DNA from: Aquimarina macrocephali JAMB N27
GTDB taxonomy: Bacteria; Bacteroidota; Bacteroidia; Flavobacteriales; Flavobacteriaceae
Reading direction: 5' to 3'
Assembly (NCBI RefSeq): GCF_000520995.1
Contig: NZ_JACA01000007.1
Location: forward strand, 107,063 to 171,062
Length of the DNA stretch: 64,000 nt
This document shows positions 18,476-27,087 of the stretch, piece after piece (the stretch's first letter is position 1; the number at the start of each line of letters is the position of its first letter). The position numbers and the translations under genes are program-made. The notes below the pieces were generated by a model. That model was not told where the DNA came from and searched no databases. It saw only the letters and a program-made list of their open reading frames with translations.

Positions 18476-18982
18476 ATGAGAAAAGAACGTGAAACTATAT
18501 TTCTTAATGCCTTAGAAGAAAATCAGGAGAAACTATTCAGAATTTGCTCGATTTATTCAAAAGACCATGAGGACGCTAAAGACCTTTTTCAAGAGGTTTT
18601 GGTTCATGTTTGGAGGTCGATGGCTACCTTTAAAGGTAATTCATCTCTTAGTACATGGATGTTCAGAATAGCCTTAAACGTTTGCCTTCGTTTTAAATCC
18701 AAACACACTAAAAACCAAAATAGATTTATTAGACTAGATAGTATAACTATTGAAAATTTTAGTTCGGAAGAAAGGATCGGAGGCGAGAATGAAAAATTAA
18801 TTAGTCTAAGAAAATGTGTAAAAAAATTGAGTGAAGGTGATAAGGCGATTGTTGCGCTTTACCTGGAAGGATTAGCCTATAGGGAAATTTCTAGTATTCT
18901 AGGCCTGTCCGAAAATAACATAGCCGTAAAGGTTAAGCGAATAAAATCAAAATTATTGAACTGTATAAATGAAATATTATGA
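18476..18982 (+). CDS. ECF-type RNA polymerase sigma factor
   Basis: 168 aa. Region 2 (YSKDHEDAKDLFQEVLVHVWRSM, then STWMFRIALN) and region 4 (GDKAIVALYLEGLAYREIS...SENNIAVKVKRIK) are complete. It is on the plus strand, unlike the cassette genes, and its TGA overlaps the ATG of the next gene (ATGA), so the two are coupled. The partner is probably a membrane regulator of this sigma factor. Confidence 0.9.
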   Translation: MRKERETIFLNALEENQEKLFRICSIYSKDHEDAKDLFQEVLVHVWRSMATFKGNSSLSTWMFRIALNVCLRFKSKHTKNQNRFIRLDSITIENFSSEERIGGENEKLISLRKCVKKLSEGDKAIVALYLEGLAYREISSILGLSENNIAVKVKRIKSKLLNCINEIL

Positions 18983-19569
18983 TAGAAGATGAATTAATTA
19001 GTATCTGGCAATCGTCTAGCAATCAGGAACGTTTAAAATTTGAAAAATCTAAATTGATGCTAGAATTACAATCAAGTTTAGGACGCTTACACCGTTGGTG
19101 GAAGTATATAGAACGGGTAAATATTATTTCTGCGTTGATAACTATTCTGGCATTTATGTTCATTGTTTATTGGGCTCCTTATATTTCTATGAAAATTGCT
19201 TCGGTACTCGTCATAGTGTGGTCAATATATGTGGGAATTCGAATGTCCGGAGTAAAAAAACTCAAGCCAAGTGATCTTGAAGAAAATTACCTGCAATACT
19301 TAGAAAAGACCAAAGTCTACCTTCTAGCCCAAAAGAAAATGCTTGAAACTTCGTTGAATTGGTCTATTTTGACTATTTACCTCATAGTTCCTTTGTTTTT
19401 TGTTGGTATTTGGGAGAAACCTTTAGCACGATATATAGGGGTCGGAGCATTTTTGGCTTTGGTCGGAGTAGGAATTTATGAATACTATTTGAGCAAAAGA
19501 AGAGTAAAAAATGAAATTATACCAAGAATTAATAGAATTGATGAATTGATTGAAAGTTTAGAAGAATAA
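18979..19569 (+). CDS. membrane protein coupled to the sigma factor
   Basis: 196 aa. A short cytoplasmic N-terminus (ELISIWQSSSNQERLKFEKSKL) is followed by two pairs of transmembrane helices and a charged tail. It lacks the usual zinc anti-sigma motif, but the overlap with an ECF sigma gene and the N-terminal position of a soluble segment before the membrane suggest an anti-sigma-like or signalling role. That is inference from context only. Confidence 0.6.
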   Translation: MIEDELISIWQSSSNQERLKFEKSKLMLELQSSLGRLHRWWKYIERVNIISALITILAFMFIVYWAPYISMKIASVLVIVWSIYVGIRMSGVKKLKPSDLEENYLQYLEKTKVYLLAQKKMLETSLNWSILTIYLIVPLFFVGIWEKPLARYIGVGAFLALVGVGIYEYYLSKRRVKNEIIPRINRIDELIESLEE

Positions 19570-19602
19570 TTCAAACATATGATTCTAGTCATTGAAACAT
19601 AA

Positions 19603-19640
19603 TATTTGAATATTAAAACTGTAATTTCAGATTACAGTTT
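19603..19640. terminator. bidirectional terminator
   Basis: AAACTGTAAT-TTC-AGATTACAGTTTTA hairpin with A and T runs on either side. It lies between the convergent membrane protein gene and the esterase gene. Confidence 0.7.
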
Positions 19641-20851
19641 TATTTAGTTAGTTTTTTGAGTTTTTCTAGAGCGTCTGTATTGCCATCTATCTCAATAGCT
19701 TTTTTGTAATACTCAACAGTGGCTTTCTTCTTTTTCTCTTTGAAGTAAAAATCTCCCATCGCCACATAGCTTCTAGATTGGTCTGGATAAAAGTGAAGAT
19801 TTACATCAAGATAAGCTTTTGCTTTTTCAGGTAGCTTATGTACATCTAAAATAAAGAATGCTACCTCATTTACAAATTCCCATTCTGGTTTCATATCACG
19901 TTTAAAATGTGTACTCAAGGTTTTAAAATGAGTATAGTAAGGTTCTGTAAGTTCTTTTGCGCTATATCCTTTAGGGGTATTGAAAAGCCATCTTGCTTTA
20001 AATTTATACCAACTAAATAAGTTTTTTATGCCAGAATACATTGAAGGAATGATCAGACTCCTGTGATCATCATCGGGATAATACTCCCAAGTAGTATCAA
20101 GGTGTTGTTTGTTTTCTACCAAGATATCGTGAAAATTAAGATTGGCTCTTAAATGTTCGGTATGTCTATCATTCATCCTTCTTACTCTTACGGTATCTAC
20201 CGAAGTGCTATTTGCGACAGCAACGTGAAGTGATTTGTTTTGATAGTTATTTTTTTGGAGTAGTTCTTCAGATGTATCTACAAATGTTTGATCATCCCAG
20301 GAAACGGCTGGATCAATAGCTAGATACTTATCAAAAACACGTGGATGAGATACATAGGTGTTTACTACAAAAAGACCCGCAAGAGAATGTCCTACGATAG
20401 TACTCATTTCATCCACAGGATATTTATTTTTAAGATATGGAGCTAGCTCACACTCCATAAAGTCTATAAAATTTTCATACCCTCCTGAATTTTCAAATGG
20501 CTCTCCGGGAGAAGCTGGGACAGCAGTAGGAGTAAAATCTCTAATTCTATCTGTATTTGGAATCCCTACAACAATGGTCTGTGGCATATCCCATTTTTCT
20601 AGATGGCTTACAATACCTGCAATTGGTGAAAATTGCTCTGGAGCGTCTAAAATATATAATACAGGGTATTTTTCACCTTCTTTACCTTCAACTGGAAGAT
20701 GCACCCATATCTCTCGATGTTCTTTAAGGGTTTCTGAGTAAATAGAATCTACCGTGGCGATGATAATTTCTTTCTTTCCGTTTTTAGAAAATTGTGCATT
20801 GATCTGAAAATGTATGCTTATAATGACAACTACTAGTAGTATGTTTTTCAT
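19640..20851 (-). CDS. exported esterase (Fes/IroE-type alpha/beta hydrolase) with TPR tail
   Basis: 403 aa with a signal peptide ending INAQ. The hydrolase region contains YPVLYILDAPEQF, the nucleophile motif GHSLAGLF, an Asp region (AIDPAVSW) and a His in DDDHRS, as in the putative esterase family related to enterochelin esterases. The last ~100 residues form tetratricopeptide-like helices (YVAMGDFYFKEKKKKATVEYYKKAIEI). Exported, substrate unknown. Confidence 0.8.
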   Translation of the reverse strand: MKNILLVVVIISIHFQINAQFSKNGKKEIIIATVDSIYSETLKEHREIWVHLPVEGKEGEKYPVLYILDAPEQFSPIAGIVSHLEKWDMPQTIVVGIPNTDRIRDFTPTAVPASPGEPFENSGGYENFIDFMECELAPYLKNKYPVDEMSTIVGHSLAGLFVVNTYVSHPRVFDKYLAIDPAVSWDDQTFVDTSEELLQKNNYQNKSLHVAVANSTSVDTVRVRRMNDRHTEHLRANLNFHDILVENKQHLDTTWEYYPDDDHRSLIIPSMYSGIKNLFSWYKFKARWLFNTPKGYSAKELTEPYYTHFKTLSTHFKRDMKPEWEFVNEVAFFILDVHKLPEKAKAYLDVNLHFYPDQSRSYVAMGDFYFKEKKKKATVEYYKKAIEIDGNTDALEKLKKLTK

Positions 20852-20974
20852 TTAAAAGTGATTTTATGATGATTATTTGACAGGCTTATCACAATGTAAA
20901 AGTACATTCAAAAAACCTTCAAACCGCTAAAAAATATGGGTTTGGTACGAAAAGTTATCTATTAGGGACGAAAA

Positions 20975-21709
20975 TTATAAAGTTAAAATAACCTCTTTAT
21001 AATTTTTAGAAACAACTACTTCCATTTGGGTAACATAAATCGTATTTTGATTTTTCCAAGATTTAAAATGAGAAGGATTTATAAAGTGAGAACGATGCAC
21101 TTGTATTAAAGAAGGAACAGTTTGATGAATTTTTTTTAGAGAAGATCGTATAAGTTTTGAACTCAAAGCATTATTATCTAAAAAGAAAATCTCAACATAG
21201 TTTTGCGAACTCGAGACAGATATTAAATCTGATGGATATAGTTTGAGTATGTCTAACTTATTATCACCTTTTATAGTGAGCATGGTTTCTTTAGGAGGAA
21301 TGAGTTTTACAACATATATTCTAGCGAGTATTAGGATAGGAATTAAGACAATAGAGGTCTTTGCCATTAAAAATGAGAAGTAAGAAAAGTTGTAAGCAGA
21401 GTTTACAAAATCGCTTTTAGAGTATGCATACAATACAATGGTAAAAAACAGACAGTAACATACTATGGTTATAATCTCAAAAGTTATATTCCATCTTAAA
21501 ATCTTTTGATACAACTTATTTTGTATGACAGCTACAATAGCATAACATAAGAAGCTAAACATACCAAACCCAATACTTATAGGAACCCATTCATAATCTA
21601 ATATAGCATCGTCAAAGGGTCTAATAAAAAAACCAAAACAAAAAATCCAAAAACCTATAAATAGCCCAACAAATAGGTGATGTTTTATGGATGGATTAAG
21701 TTTATTCAT
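20975..21709 (-). CDS. LytTR-family membrane regulator
   Basis: 244 aa. Four transmembrane helices, then a LytTR DNA-binding domain (KLYPSDLISVSSSQNYVEIFF, SLIQVHRSHFINPSHF). Same architecture as the regulator at 14796 but a different protein. It lies upstream of the esterase gene with a 123-bp gap and is the last gene of the non-cassette block. Confidence 0.85.
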   Translation of the reverse strand: MNKLNPSIKHHLFVGLFIGFWIFCFGFFIRPFDDAILDYEWVPISIGFGMFSFLCYAIVAVIQNKLYQKILRWNITFEIITIVCYCLFFTIVLYAYSKSDFVNSAYNFSYFSFLMAKTSIVLIPILILARIYVVKLIPPKETMLTIKGDNKLDILKLYPSDLISVSSSQNYVEIFFLDNNALSSKLIRSSLKKIHQTVPSLIQVHRSHFINPSHFKSWKNQNTIYVTQMEVVVSKNYKEVILTL

Positions 21710-21756
21710 TTATTAATAGTATTTGGTTTTTCAAATTAAATTTTGTTTTAACTCTC

Positions 21757-21792
21757 TGTCACAATAAATTATAGCCATTGTTGTGTTTAGTG
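21757..21792 (-). repeat. half attC-like site where the array resumes
   Basis: Only a right arm: CACAATAAATTATAGCCATT then GTTGTGTTTAGTG. It is similar to the right arm at 39560-39590. The box pairs with TTAAGCACAAC at 22306 across the next gene. No left arm before the LytTR gene. Confidence 0.7.
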
Positions 21793-21797
21793 TTTTT

Positions 21798-22289
21798 TTA
21801 TTGAGAATTTTTAAAAGTGTCCTCAAAATATTTTGTCCATTTTCCGTCAACTAATTGTTCTCCATATTCTCGAAAACCGCCGTCTAATGTTCTATTGAAA
21901 ATAAATCGATTTTTTTCATTACTCCACACTATTAATTGTCCATTTTTATACTCTGCAGGATATCTAGAAACCCCTCTTTTAGAAAAAGCATAATAGTAGT
22001 ATTTATTGTCTTTTTCATCATAATAAATTATTGTGTGCAACTGCAATAATTCGGTGTTCAACTCAATAACCAAAATGCTCTTGTCTATGTCATAGGTGAT
22101 TTTTTGGTATGCCGAACCTTGTTTGGAAACCATACCTTTTTCATAAACTTTCGACGTTCCAATCCATTCACCAACCATAAAGTTTAATAATTCCATTTTC
22201 TCTTGTTTTTCATTTTGGCTAAAAACAGAATTAGTTAGTAAAAGAAAGGCAATGAGATAATAGTATTTAGTAATTATTCTATAGTTCAT
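21798..22289 (-). CDS. exported beta-barrel-like protein of unknown function
   Basis: 163 aa with signal peptide from ATG 22289 (MNYRIITKYYYL...NSVFSQ). A longer in-frame start at 22352 would run through the attC-like site and is rejected. The mature part (FMVGEWIGTSKVYEKG, ILVIELNTEL, KYYYYAFSKRG) resembles lipocalin/DUF1579-like ligand-binding barrels. It is a cassette with ends pairing 9 of 10. Confidence 0.65.
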   Translation of the reverse strand: MNYRIITKYYYLIAFLLLTNSVFSQNEKQEKMELLNFMVGEWIGTSKVYEKGMVSKQGSAYQKITYDIDKSILVIELNTELLQLHTIIYYDEKDNKYYYYAFSKRGVSRYPAEYKNGQLIVWSNEKNRFIFNRTLDGGFREYGEQLVDGKWTKYFEDTFKNSQ

Positions 22290-22305
22290 ATTTGTTAGTT
22301 TAATA

Positions 22306-22444
22306 TTAAGCACAACTGTATTGTATATGAAATGGCGATTCTTTAAAAACACAAATCTTTCATCTGTGATTGCTTTTTTATAGTATGGAAGAACTCAAAG
22401 ATAGCCAAATATTGAGCATTTTTTATATATTCTGTTGTGCTTAG
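22306..22444 (-). repeat. attC-like site 10
   Basis: Arms TTAAGCACAACTGTATTGTA and TATATATTCTGTTGTGCTTA. Here the two boxes also match each other almost perfectly. Confidence 0.85.
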
Positions 22445-22500
22445 TTTTTCAATTTAATACTGTGTCTATATAAACATGTTGGAATAAGAGTAGAAGCTAA

Positions 22501-23307
22501 TCATTTTCTTAACACATAATGATAATAAACCATCTTACCATTACTCAATTCCTTATGGATGTTCGAACCCTTTACTCCTGCAAAATCATTCAGCGGCTTT
22601 TTTAACCAACCCTTTACCATATTTTGAAAGAATTCTAACTTGAATTCATGAAATGCATCCATTGCATTGACCACTTCCTTCGAGATCAATTCCTTTTTGA
22701 GTACTTCAAATCCTGCATCATTGAAAGTCTTATCAAGTTCTTCAATTTTTTCTGAGGGACGTAGATCTGCAAACAAAAAATACCCGCCAGGACGAAGCAC
22801 TCTGTTTACTTGCTCCACAAACTTTTTCATGGACCCATAGCAATGTGACGATTCGACATTCACAATCACATCTACACTTTCATTCCCCAACGATAAGTTT
22901 TCTGCATCACCATGAATAAAGGTTAATCCTTCCACCGAATGATGTTTGTTACAGAATTTGATTGCGTTTTTAGAGTAATCAATTCCAATCATCGTCTTTG
23001 GTTTAAGATATCGTTTGATGTACGACGAACCTCCCCCACGTCCACTACCAACTTCTAATACGTCTTTATCAACAAGGTCTATAGCTGTTGCCACATGGTG
23101 GTATAGCTGAATCATATACCGGTCACGTTCTTCTTCCTCTTTCAGTGAGATTCCAATAGGTTCATTGCAAGATTCGTATCCGTAGTTCATATAAGTCCAC
23201 TCCTCTGTTGGATACTTCTTTGACAGATACTCATATAGTTTTTTCCAGACCGTTCGCTTCAGTTGTGGAGAAATTTTAAGAAAGAAAGCAAAAATATTGG
23301 TTAGCAT
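22501..23307 (-). CDS. class I SAM-dependent methyltransferase
   Basis: 268 aa. The SAM-binding motif I is VLEVGSGRGGGSSYIKRYL, the acidic end of strand 2 is IGIDYS, followed by IHGDAENLSLGNESVDVIVNVESS and FADLRP. This arrangement resembles the small-molecule methyltransferases related to phthiotriol/sterol methyltransferases. Substrate unknown. Single-gene cassette: GTTGTGCTTAG at 22434 pairs with TTAAGTACAAC at 23397, with two T-G wobbles on the plus strand. Confidence 0.85.
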   Translation of the reverse strand: MLTNIFAFFLKISPQLKRTVWKKLYEYLSKKYPTEEWTYMNYGYESCNEPIGISLKEEEERDRYMIQLYHHVATAIDLVDKDVLEVGSGRGGGSSYIKRYLKPKTMIGIDYSKNAIKFCNKHHSVEGLTFIHGDAENLSLGNESVDVIVNVESSHCYGSMKKFVEQVNRVLRPGGYFLFADLRPSEKIEELDKTFNDAGFEVLKKELISKEVVNAMDAFHEFKLEFFQNMVKGWLKKPLNDFAGVKGSNIHKELSNGKMVYYHYVLRK

Positions 23308-23396
23308 AGGTTAGCAATATATTGAAAATGGAACGTACTAAGTTAGAAATATTTTATATCAAAGTAGCTACAAAAAAGGTTATTCATCATGTTAGA

Positions 23397-23423
23397 TTAA
23401 GTACAACGTTTTGTTACTAATCC
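23397..23423 (-). repeat. collapsed attC-like site
   Basis: TTAAGTACAAC-GTTTT-GTTACTAATCC: both R boxes are present, but the body between them is reduced to about 5 nt. It is either a deletion product or a minimal junction. Confidence 0.55.
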
Positions 23424-23785
23424 ATTTTATTTATATGTGCAAGTGCAATTCCTATTACAATCCCAGGGATAATTAGAGCCATTATATTCCAAACGCCCAT
23501 TGCTAATAAAACTATCTGATTCAAAGCAACAAATCCAGTGTACATATATGCTGCCCATTTTTTCATTTTCCAAAGTCCAAGCATACAAACTAATCCGATT
23601 ACTGCTGATAGACCCAAGTAAGGTGGGTACCAACTACCTACTTGTCCAGCAATGTCAGAAAAAATCATTGGGATAGTAAAAGCCGCTCCAATAAAACCAA
23701 GTACACAAATTACTGTAATTGCAGTTGGTCTTTTTTTGTTATTTCCAGCTTCGTTCGTTTGATCTAAAATTTCTTGTTGTCCCAT
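23417..23785 (-). CDS. small four-helix membrane protein, unknown function
   Basis: 122 aa from ATG 23785 (MGQQEILDQTNEAG). Upstream non-ATG starts fall in the neighbouring attC-like site. Four transmembrane segments separated by short loops (WYPPYLGLSAVIGLVCMLGL, KMKKWAAYMYTGF). No family recognised. Typical cassette cargo in size and type. Confidence 0.65.
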   Translation of the reverse strand: MGQQEILDQTNEAGNNKKRPTAITVICVLGFIGAAFTIPMIFSDIAGQVGSWYPPYLGLSAVIGLVCMLGLWKMKKWAAYMYTGFVALNQIVLLAMGVWNIMALIIPGIVIGIALAHINKMD

Positions 23786-23827
23786 ATTTTCTGTCTTTTT
23801 ATAGATTAATAGTTTGTGTTGAATTAC

Positions 23828-24020
23828 TGCCAACGTTAAATATATGGCAAGTTGGGCAGAAAATAAGCGATTACTTTCAGTTTAACCACAAGCCAAAACT
23901 TTTTATCTTGTTTTATTTTTTCATTTTTAAAACCAAATCAAAAGATTTGGTTTTAAAAATAGACAACAACCTTTCGATTAAGCGCTAATTGCTCTATTTA
24001 CTATATATAGTTTTGTCTAC
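23828..24020 (-). repeat. attC-like site 12 (long)
   Basis: Arms TGCCAACGTTAAATATATGG and TATATATAGTTTTGTCTAC. The interior hairpin AACCAAATC-AAAA-GATTTGGTT. The region GAAAATAAGCGATTACTTTC is shared with the site at 42083. Confidence 0.82.
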
Positions 24021-24024
24021 TTTT

Positions 24025-24537
24025 TTATGTTGATGAGTCCGTCCAAGTAATCATTTTCCACTGTCCGTCAATTTTTTCGAATTCAAAATTATTATGAATT
24101 CCATTGTCTATTCCACGGAGTTCGATTCTCGCTTTAGAACCGTCTAAAATGACTTTTTGAGTGTATTTGTCATATTCTCTAGTTTCAAAAGATTTGTCGT
24201 AAGTCAGATCCATTTTTTCATAATCCTTAAGCTCTATTATTCTAGGCTCAACATCTGACATCTCTCCATTCATTTCCATTATTTTTAAAGGGAAATCTAT
24301 TCGACTTATTTGAAAAGTAGAATCTTTATTGAAAAACTTAAAGAAGGTTTTAAATTCAGAGTCTACATTACTAGGGATTTCTATTTTTTCCTTAATCTTT
24401 TCAACAACTTCAGGTTTCAGTTCCGATTCAGATTCAGGTTCAGATTTTACTTCTTGTTTGCAGCTAACTATAGTTAAAACTATTAATAAGTATGTTGTAA
24501 TGATAATATTTTCATTTGATCTAATTGTAGATAACAT
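24025..24537 (-). CDS. lipoprotein of unknown function
   Basis: 170 aa. Lipobox TIVSC after a hydrophobic N-terminus, then a Glu-rich spacer (EPESESELKPE) typical of surface or periplasmic lipoproteins. The mature domain ends with GQWKMITWTDSS, reminiscent of DUF4348-type proteins, but I do not claim the family. The start codon falls within the left arm of the next attC-like site. Confidence 0.65.
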   Translation of the reverse strand: MLSTIRSNENIIITTYLLIVLTIVSCKQEVKSEPESESELKPEVVEKIKEKIEIPSNVDSEFKTFFKFFNKDSTFQISRIDFPLKIMEMNGEMSDVEPRIIELKDYEKMDLTYDKSFETREYDKYTQKVILDGSKARIELRGIDNGIHNNFEFEKIDGQWKMITWTDSST

Positions 24538-24663
24538 GTTTGTATAAGATTAGTTATGTGTTTAAGCAACTAAATTAGCAAATACAAACCGAATAGAAAA
24601 TCCATGAGAATTTTCGTAAATAGGCTTACACTAGCAATGAATTATACATGTTGTTAGCAAACG
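24527..24663 (-). repeat. attC-like site 13
   Basis: Left box GTAGATAACAT pairs with the box at 24009 across the lipoprotein gene (GTAGA conserved). Right arm AATTATACATGTTGTTAGC. The interior ACCGAATAGAAAATCC...GATTTTC is a subfamily shared with 35232 and 43104. Confidence 0.82.
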
Positions 24664-24694
24664 TTACTTAATTCTTGTTTTAGTGTCTAAAGTA

Positions 24695-25015
24695 CTACCA
24701 ATATGCGATATATGACCATAAAGGAAAAAACACCAGAATTAAAAGTAAAATTGAGAGCGCAATACCAAATAATCCAATCTTATTTCCGATTCTATAGGAC
24801 TTAATTCCTAGAATAGAGCCAAGCAATGAAATTCCAATAGCGATGCTTCTATCTATCCATTTATTCATAACGACACTTGGAACAACACCGCCATCAGCTT
24901 CAAATTTTGCAGCAACCTCAATATAAACTTGAGAGAACTGATAATTAATCCAAACGATAAAGCAAATTCCGATTAATGCAAGAATAACTGATCCAATTCC
25001 GTATTTCATTTTCAA
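24695..25015 (-). CDS. small membrane protein, unknown function
   Basis: 106 aa with three hydrophobic segments (GIGSVILALIGICFIVWI, AIGISLLGSILG, IALSILLLILVFFPLW). An exported loop holds FEADGGVVPSVVMNKWIDR. No family recognised. Single-gene cassette with weakly pairing ends. Confidence 0.65.
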   Translation of the reverse strand: MKMKYGIGSVILALIGICFIVWINYQFSQVYIEVAAKFEADGGVVPSVVMNKWIDRSIAIGISLLGSILGIKSYRIGNKIGLFGIALSILLLILVFFPLWSYIAYW

Positions 25016-25028
25016 TGTTTGTTAAAGG

Positions 25029-25132
25029 TTGTTACCGAACGTTTTCTATTCCAACTTTTATCTTTTCAATCCAATTCTTGTCATTTGATTAAACAATAAT
25101 CGCCCTATTTGCTATATATAGTGTTGTAGCAC
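25029..25132 (-). repeat. attC-like site 14
   Basis: Left GTTACCGAACGTTTTCTATT; right TATATATAGTGTTGTAGCAC. The left arm is degenerate. The right box is perfectly complementary over 10 nt to GTGCTACAAC at 25728. Confidence 0.75.
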
Positions 25133-25723
25133 GTTAATTTTTATTCTTATACAGTTCAGTGCTTTTAAGAATTTCTTTCCTCCAGCCTCCGTTTGATCAT
25201 CAATAAAACCTTTCAATTCAGGGTAATTTTCCGAAATCCAGCTTAAAAGTTCGTTTCTATTTTTTCCCCAAGTCTCTTCGTCAAAATTCAGGTACTCCGT
25301 TTCTATTGTAGTGATTTTTTCATTTTCAAACTTCAGAATCTCATTTGTCAAAAAAGGCTTTTGCATAAAAAAAAGAATTCTATTGTCAATTTTTGAAACC
25401 TTCGCTTTGACAATTCCGTTTTCCAAATTCATTTCGAGCACTTTATAAGTTGGTTCAAAAACTGAATCCCATTTTAGCCATTTCTCCATATAATCATTTT
25501 TCGAATACCTCACTTCATATTTGTATTTCGGTATTTTGGTTATAAGGCTGTCGCTTAATAAATCTTTCATTTCGGAACTATTCGATTTGTCAAGTGCCAC
25601 AAAATATTTTTCAGCAACTTCAAGTTTGTCATTTGTCTTTTCAGAGTTTTTACAACTAGTAAATCCGATTAGAAATGTAAGAAAAATTATTAAAATTCGA
25701 TTCATTTTGATGTGGTTGGTCAT
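25112..25723 (-). CDS. lipoprotein of unknown function (SnoaL/DUF4440-like size)
   Basis: 203 aa. Lipobox LIGFTSC (the start may be ATG 25723 or 25705). VAEKYFVALDKSNSSEMKDLLSDSL resembles the opening of NTF2/SnoaL-like domains. The last codons (NVLQHYI) read into the attC-like site. Cassette ends GTTGTAGCAC / GTGCTACAAC are a perfect 10-nt pair, one of the clearest units of the array. Confidence 0.7.
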   Translation of the reverse strand: MTNHIKMNRILIIFLTFLIGFTSCKNSEKTNDKLEVAEKYFVALDKSNSSEMKDLLSDSLITKIPKYKYEVRYSKNDYMEKWLKWDSVFEPTYKVLEMNLENGIVKAKVSKIDNRILFFMQKPFLTNEILKFENEKITTIETEYLNFDEETWGKNRNELLSWISENYPELKGFIDDQTEAGGKKFLKALNCIRIKINVLQHYI

Positions 25724-25727
25724 AATG

Positions 25728-25860
25728 TGCTACAACGTGTTCGTGTATGGTCAGTTGCGTAAAAGTACACGCTTTATTTTCCGCAGTAATATAATAAAAA
25801 GTACGCAAAGATCGTCGTCCTAGCCAGCTATAGCAATTAGTTATACACGTTGTTGTGTGC
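25728..25860 (-). repeat. attC-like site 15
   Basis: Arms GTGCTACAACGTGTTCGTGT and TTATACACGTTGTTGTGTGC. The boxes differ from each other but pair perfectly with the neighbours across the flanking genes (25123 and 26888). Confidence 0.92.
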
Positions 25861-25868
25861 TGTTTGGT

Positions 25869-26783
25869 TTATCTAGCAAAATTTCCAGTATCAATCCATT
25901 CTGCTGATATTATACACCAAAAATCACTTGCGAGTTTTTGTTTTACGTATTCGTATGGAATATATCCATATCCATTATCACCCCAAGCTACTCCCCAAGA
26001 ATTTCTGATTATTAATGCTCCTTTTTTTCTTTTTTTATCAATAGGGTTTATTATTACCAAATCATCATCGTACCCAACAACCATAACTGCGTGTCCGCCT
26101 AGTACAGATTCAGTTTCACCTGGAAAAGGAATTTTTCCATTGTTTGAAGTCTTTGGATCGTCGAGAGAAGTATAGCAAGTAAATCCCATCATGGAAGGAA
26201 TTCCAATAGCCAATTGGTTTTTAATATTAATGAGAGTTTGATTACCACTTGAACCTAAAGGGTCTAATCTGTAGTATGTAAGTGCTTGGAAGTTTTGACC
26301 ATATGAATATATAAATGCTGATGGTTCTTTATCGAACTTATCTATTTCATATGGATAACTACTTGATGGAGGCACACCAAATAGAGCTAGTGAGCCCATT
26401 GCAGTTCTCAAATATCCACCAGTATCTCCATTCCAATTTAAAATGTTTCGAGTTGTTTTGTAAACAAATAATTCTGACCCATCTATATATTTGTTGAATG
26501 CTCTTTTCTGAAAATACTCATACATTCCTACTGCTGCAAACGCTGTACAAGTGCCTATGTTTTCTTGATTTTTGATTGGTGAACACCAGTTTCTATTGTC
26601 TACTTTTTTTTCTAATTGTTCTTCTGCGTTATTTGCTATCCCTGTTTTCTTTAAAAGCTCTTTTACAGATTTGGTTGGATCTGGTTTTAAGGGGTTTCTT
26701 AGGATAGTTGAAGTATTTGGGTCGTAGTCTCGAATATCTGGATAGTCTTTTATCCATCCTAGATTTTTTTTAGATTGTTTCAT
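25869..26783 (-). CDS. papain-family (C1) cysteine protease
   Basis: 304 aa. The catalytic set is complete: oxyanion Gln73 and Cys79 in NQENIGTCTAFA, His in GGHAVMVVGYDDD and Asn in IRNSWGVAWGDNGYGY. The N-terminal segment (GWIKDYPDIRDYDPN) is the short pro-region usual in bacterial C1A relatives. No clear signal peptide. A protease within a cassette is unusual; target unknown. Ends GTTGTGTGC and GCACACAAC pair perfectly. Confidence 0.9.
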   Translation of the reverse strand: MKQSKKNLGWIKDYPDIRDYDPNTSTILRNPLKPDPTKSVKELLKKTGIANNAEEQLEKKVDNRNWCSPIKNQENIGTCTAFAAVGMYEYFQKRAFNKYIDGSELFVYKTTRNILNWNGDTGGYLRTAMGSLALFGVPPSSSYPYEIDKFDKEPSAFIYSYGQNFQALTYYRLDPLGSSGNQTLINIKNQLAIGIPSMMGFTCYTSLDDPKTSNNGKIPFPGETESVLGGHAVMVVGYDDDLVIINPIDKKRKKGALIIRNSWGVAWGDNGYGYIPYEYVKQKLASDFWCIISAEWIDTGNFAR

Positions 26784-26887
26784 TATTTTAAAGGTTAAAA
26801 TGATAAAACAATATTAGTATCAAGTTTCGTTAGTTTCAATACTCGATAGCAGGTATATTTTAGTTTAAAATGACCAAGGATAAAATT
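26784..26887. other. upstream region of the protease gene, nothing recognised
   Basis: AT-rich stretch between the protease start and the attC-like site at 26888, long enough for a promoter of its own. No confident -7 box seen. Confidence 0.35.
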
Positions 26888-27084
26888 GCACACAACGTTT
26901 AGCTATTCGTAGTGCGGTAGCAAAAAATCACTGGTTTTCGAACTATCACTTAGCCAAAGTTTATGTTTTATATTTATTTTTTCTAAAATACTAAGTTTAA
27001 ATCTTTGATGACAAACCAAATAGACAAAAACCTCTCGATCTAGCACTTATTAGCTATGTTTTATACACGTTGTTTCCAGTAGTG
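26888..27084 (-). repeat. attC-like site 16 (long)
   Basis: Arms GCACACAACGTTTAGCTATT and TTATACACGTTGTTTCCAGT. The interior includes CTTAGCCAAAGTTTATG...TAAATCTTTGATGACAAACC and the recurrent ACCTCTCGATCTAGC. Confidence 0.85.
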
Positions 27085-27087
27085 TAT

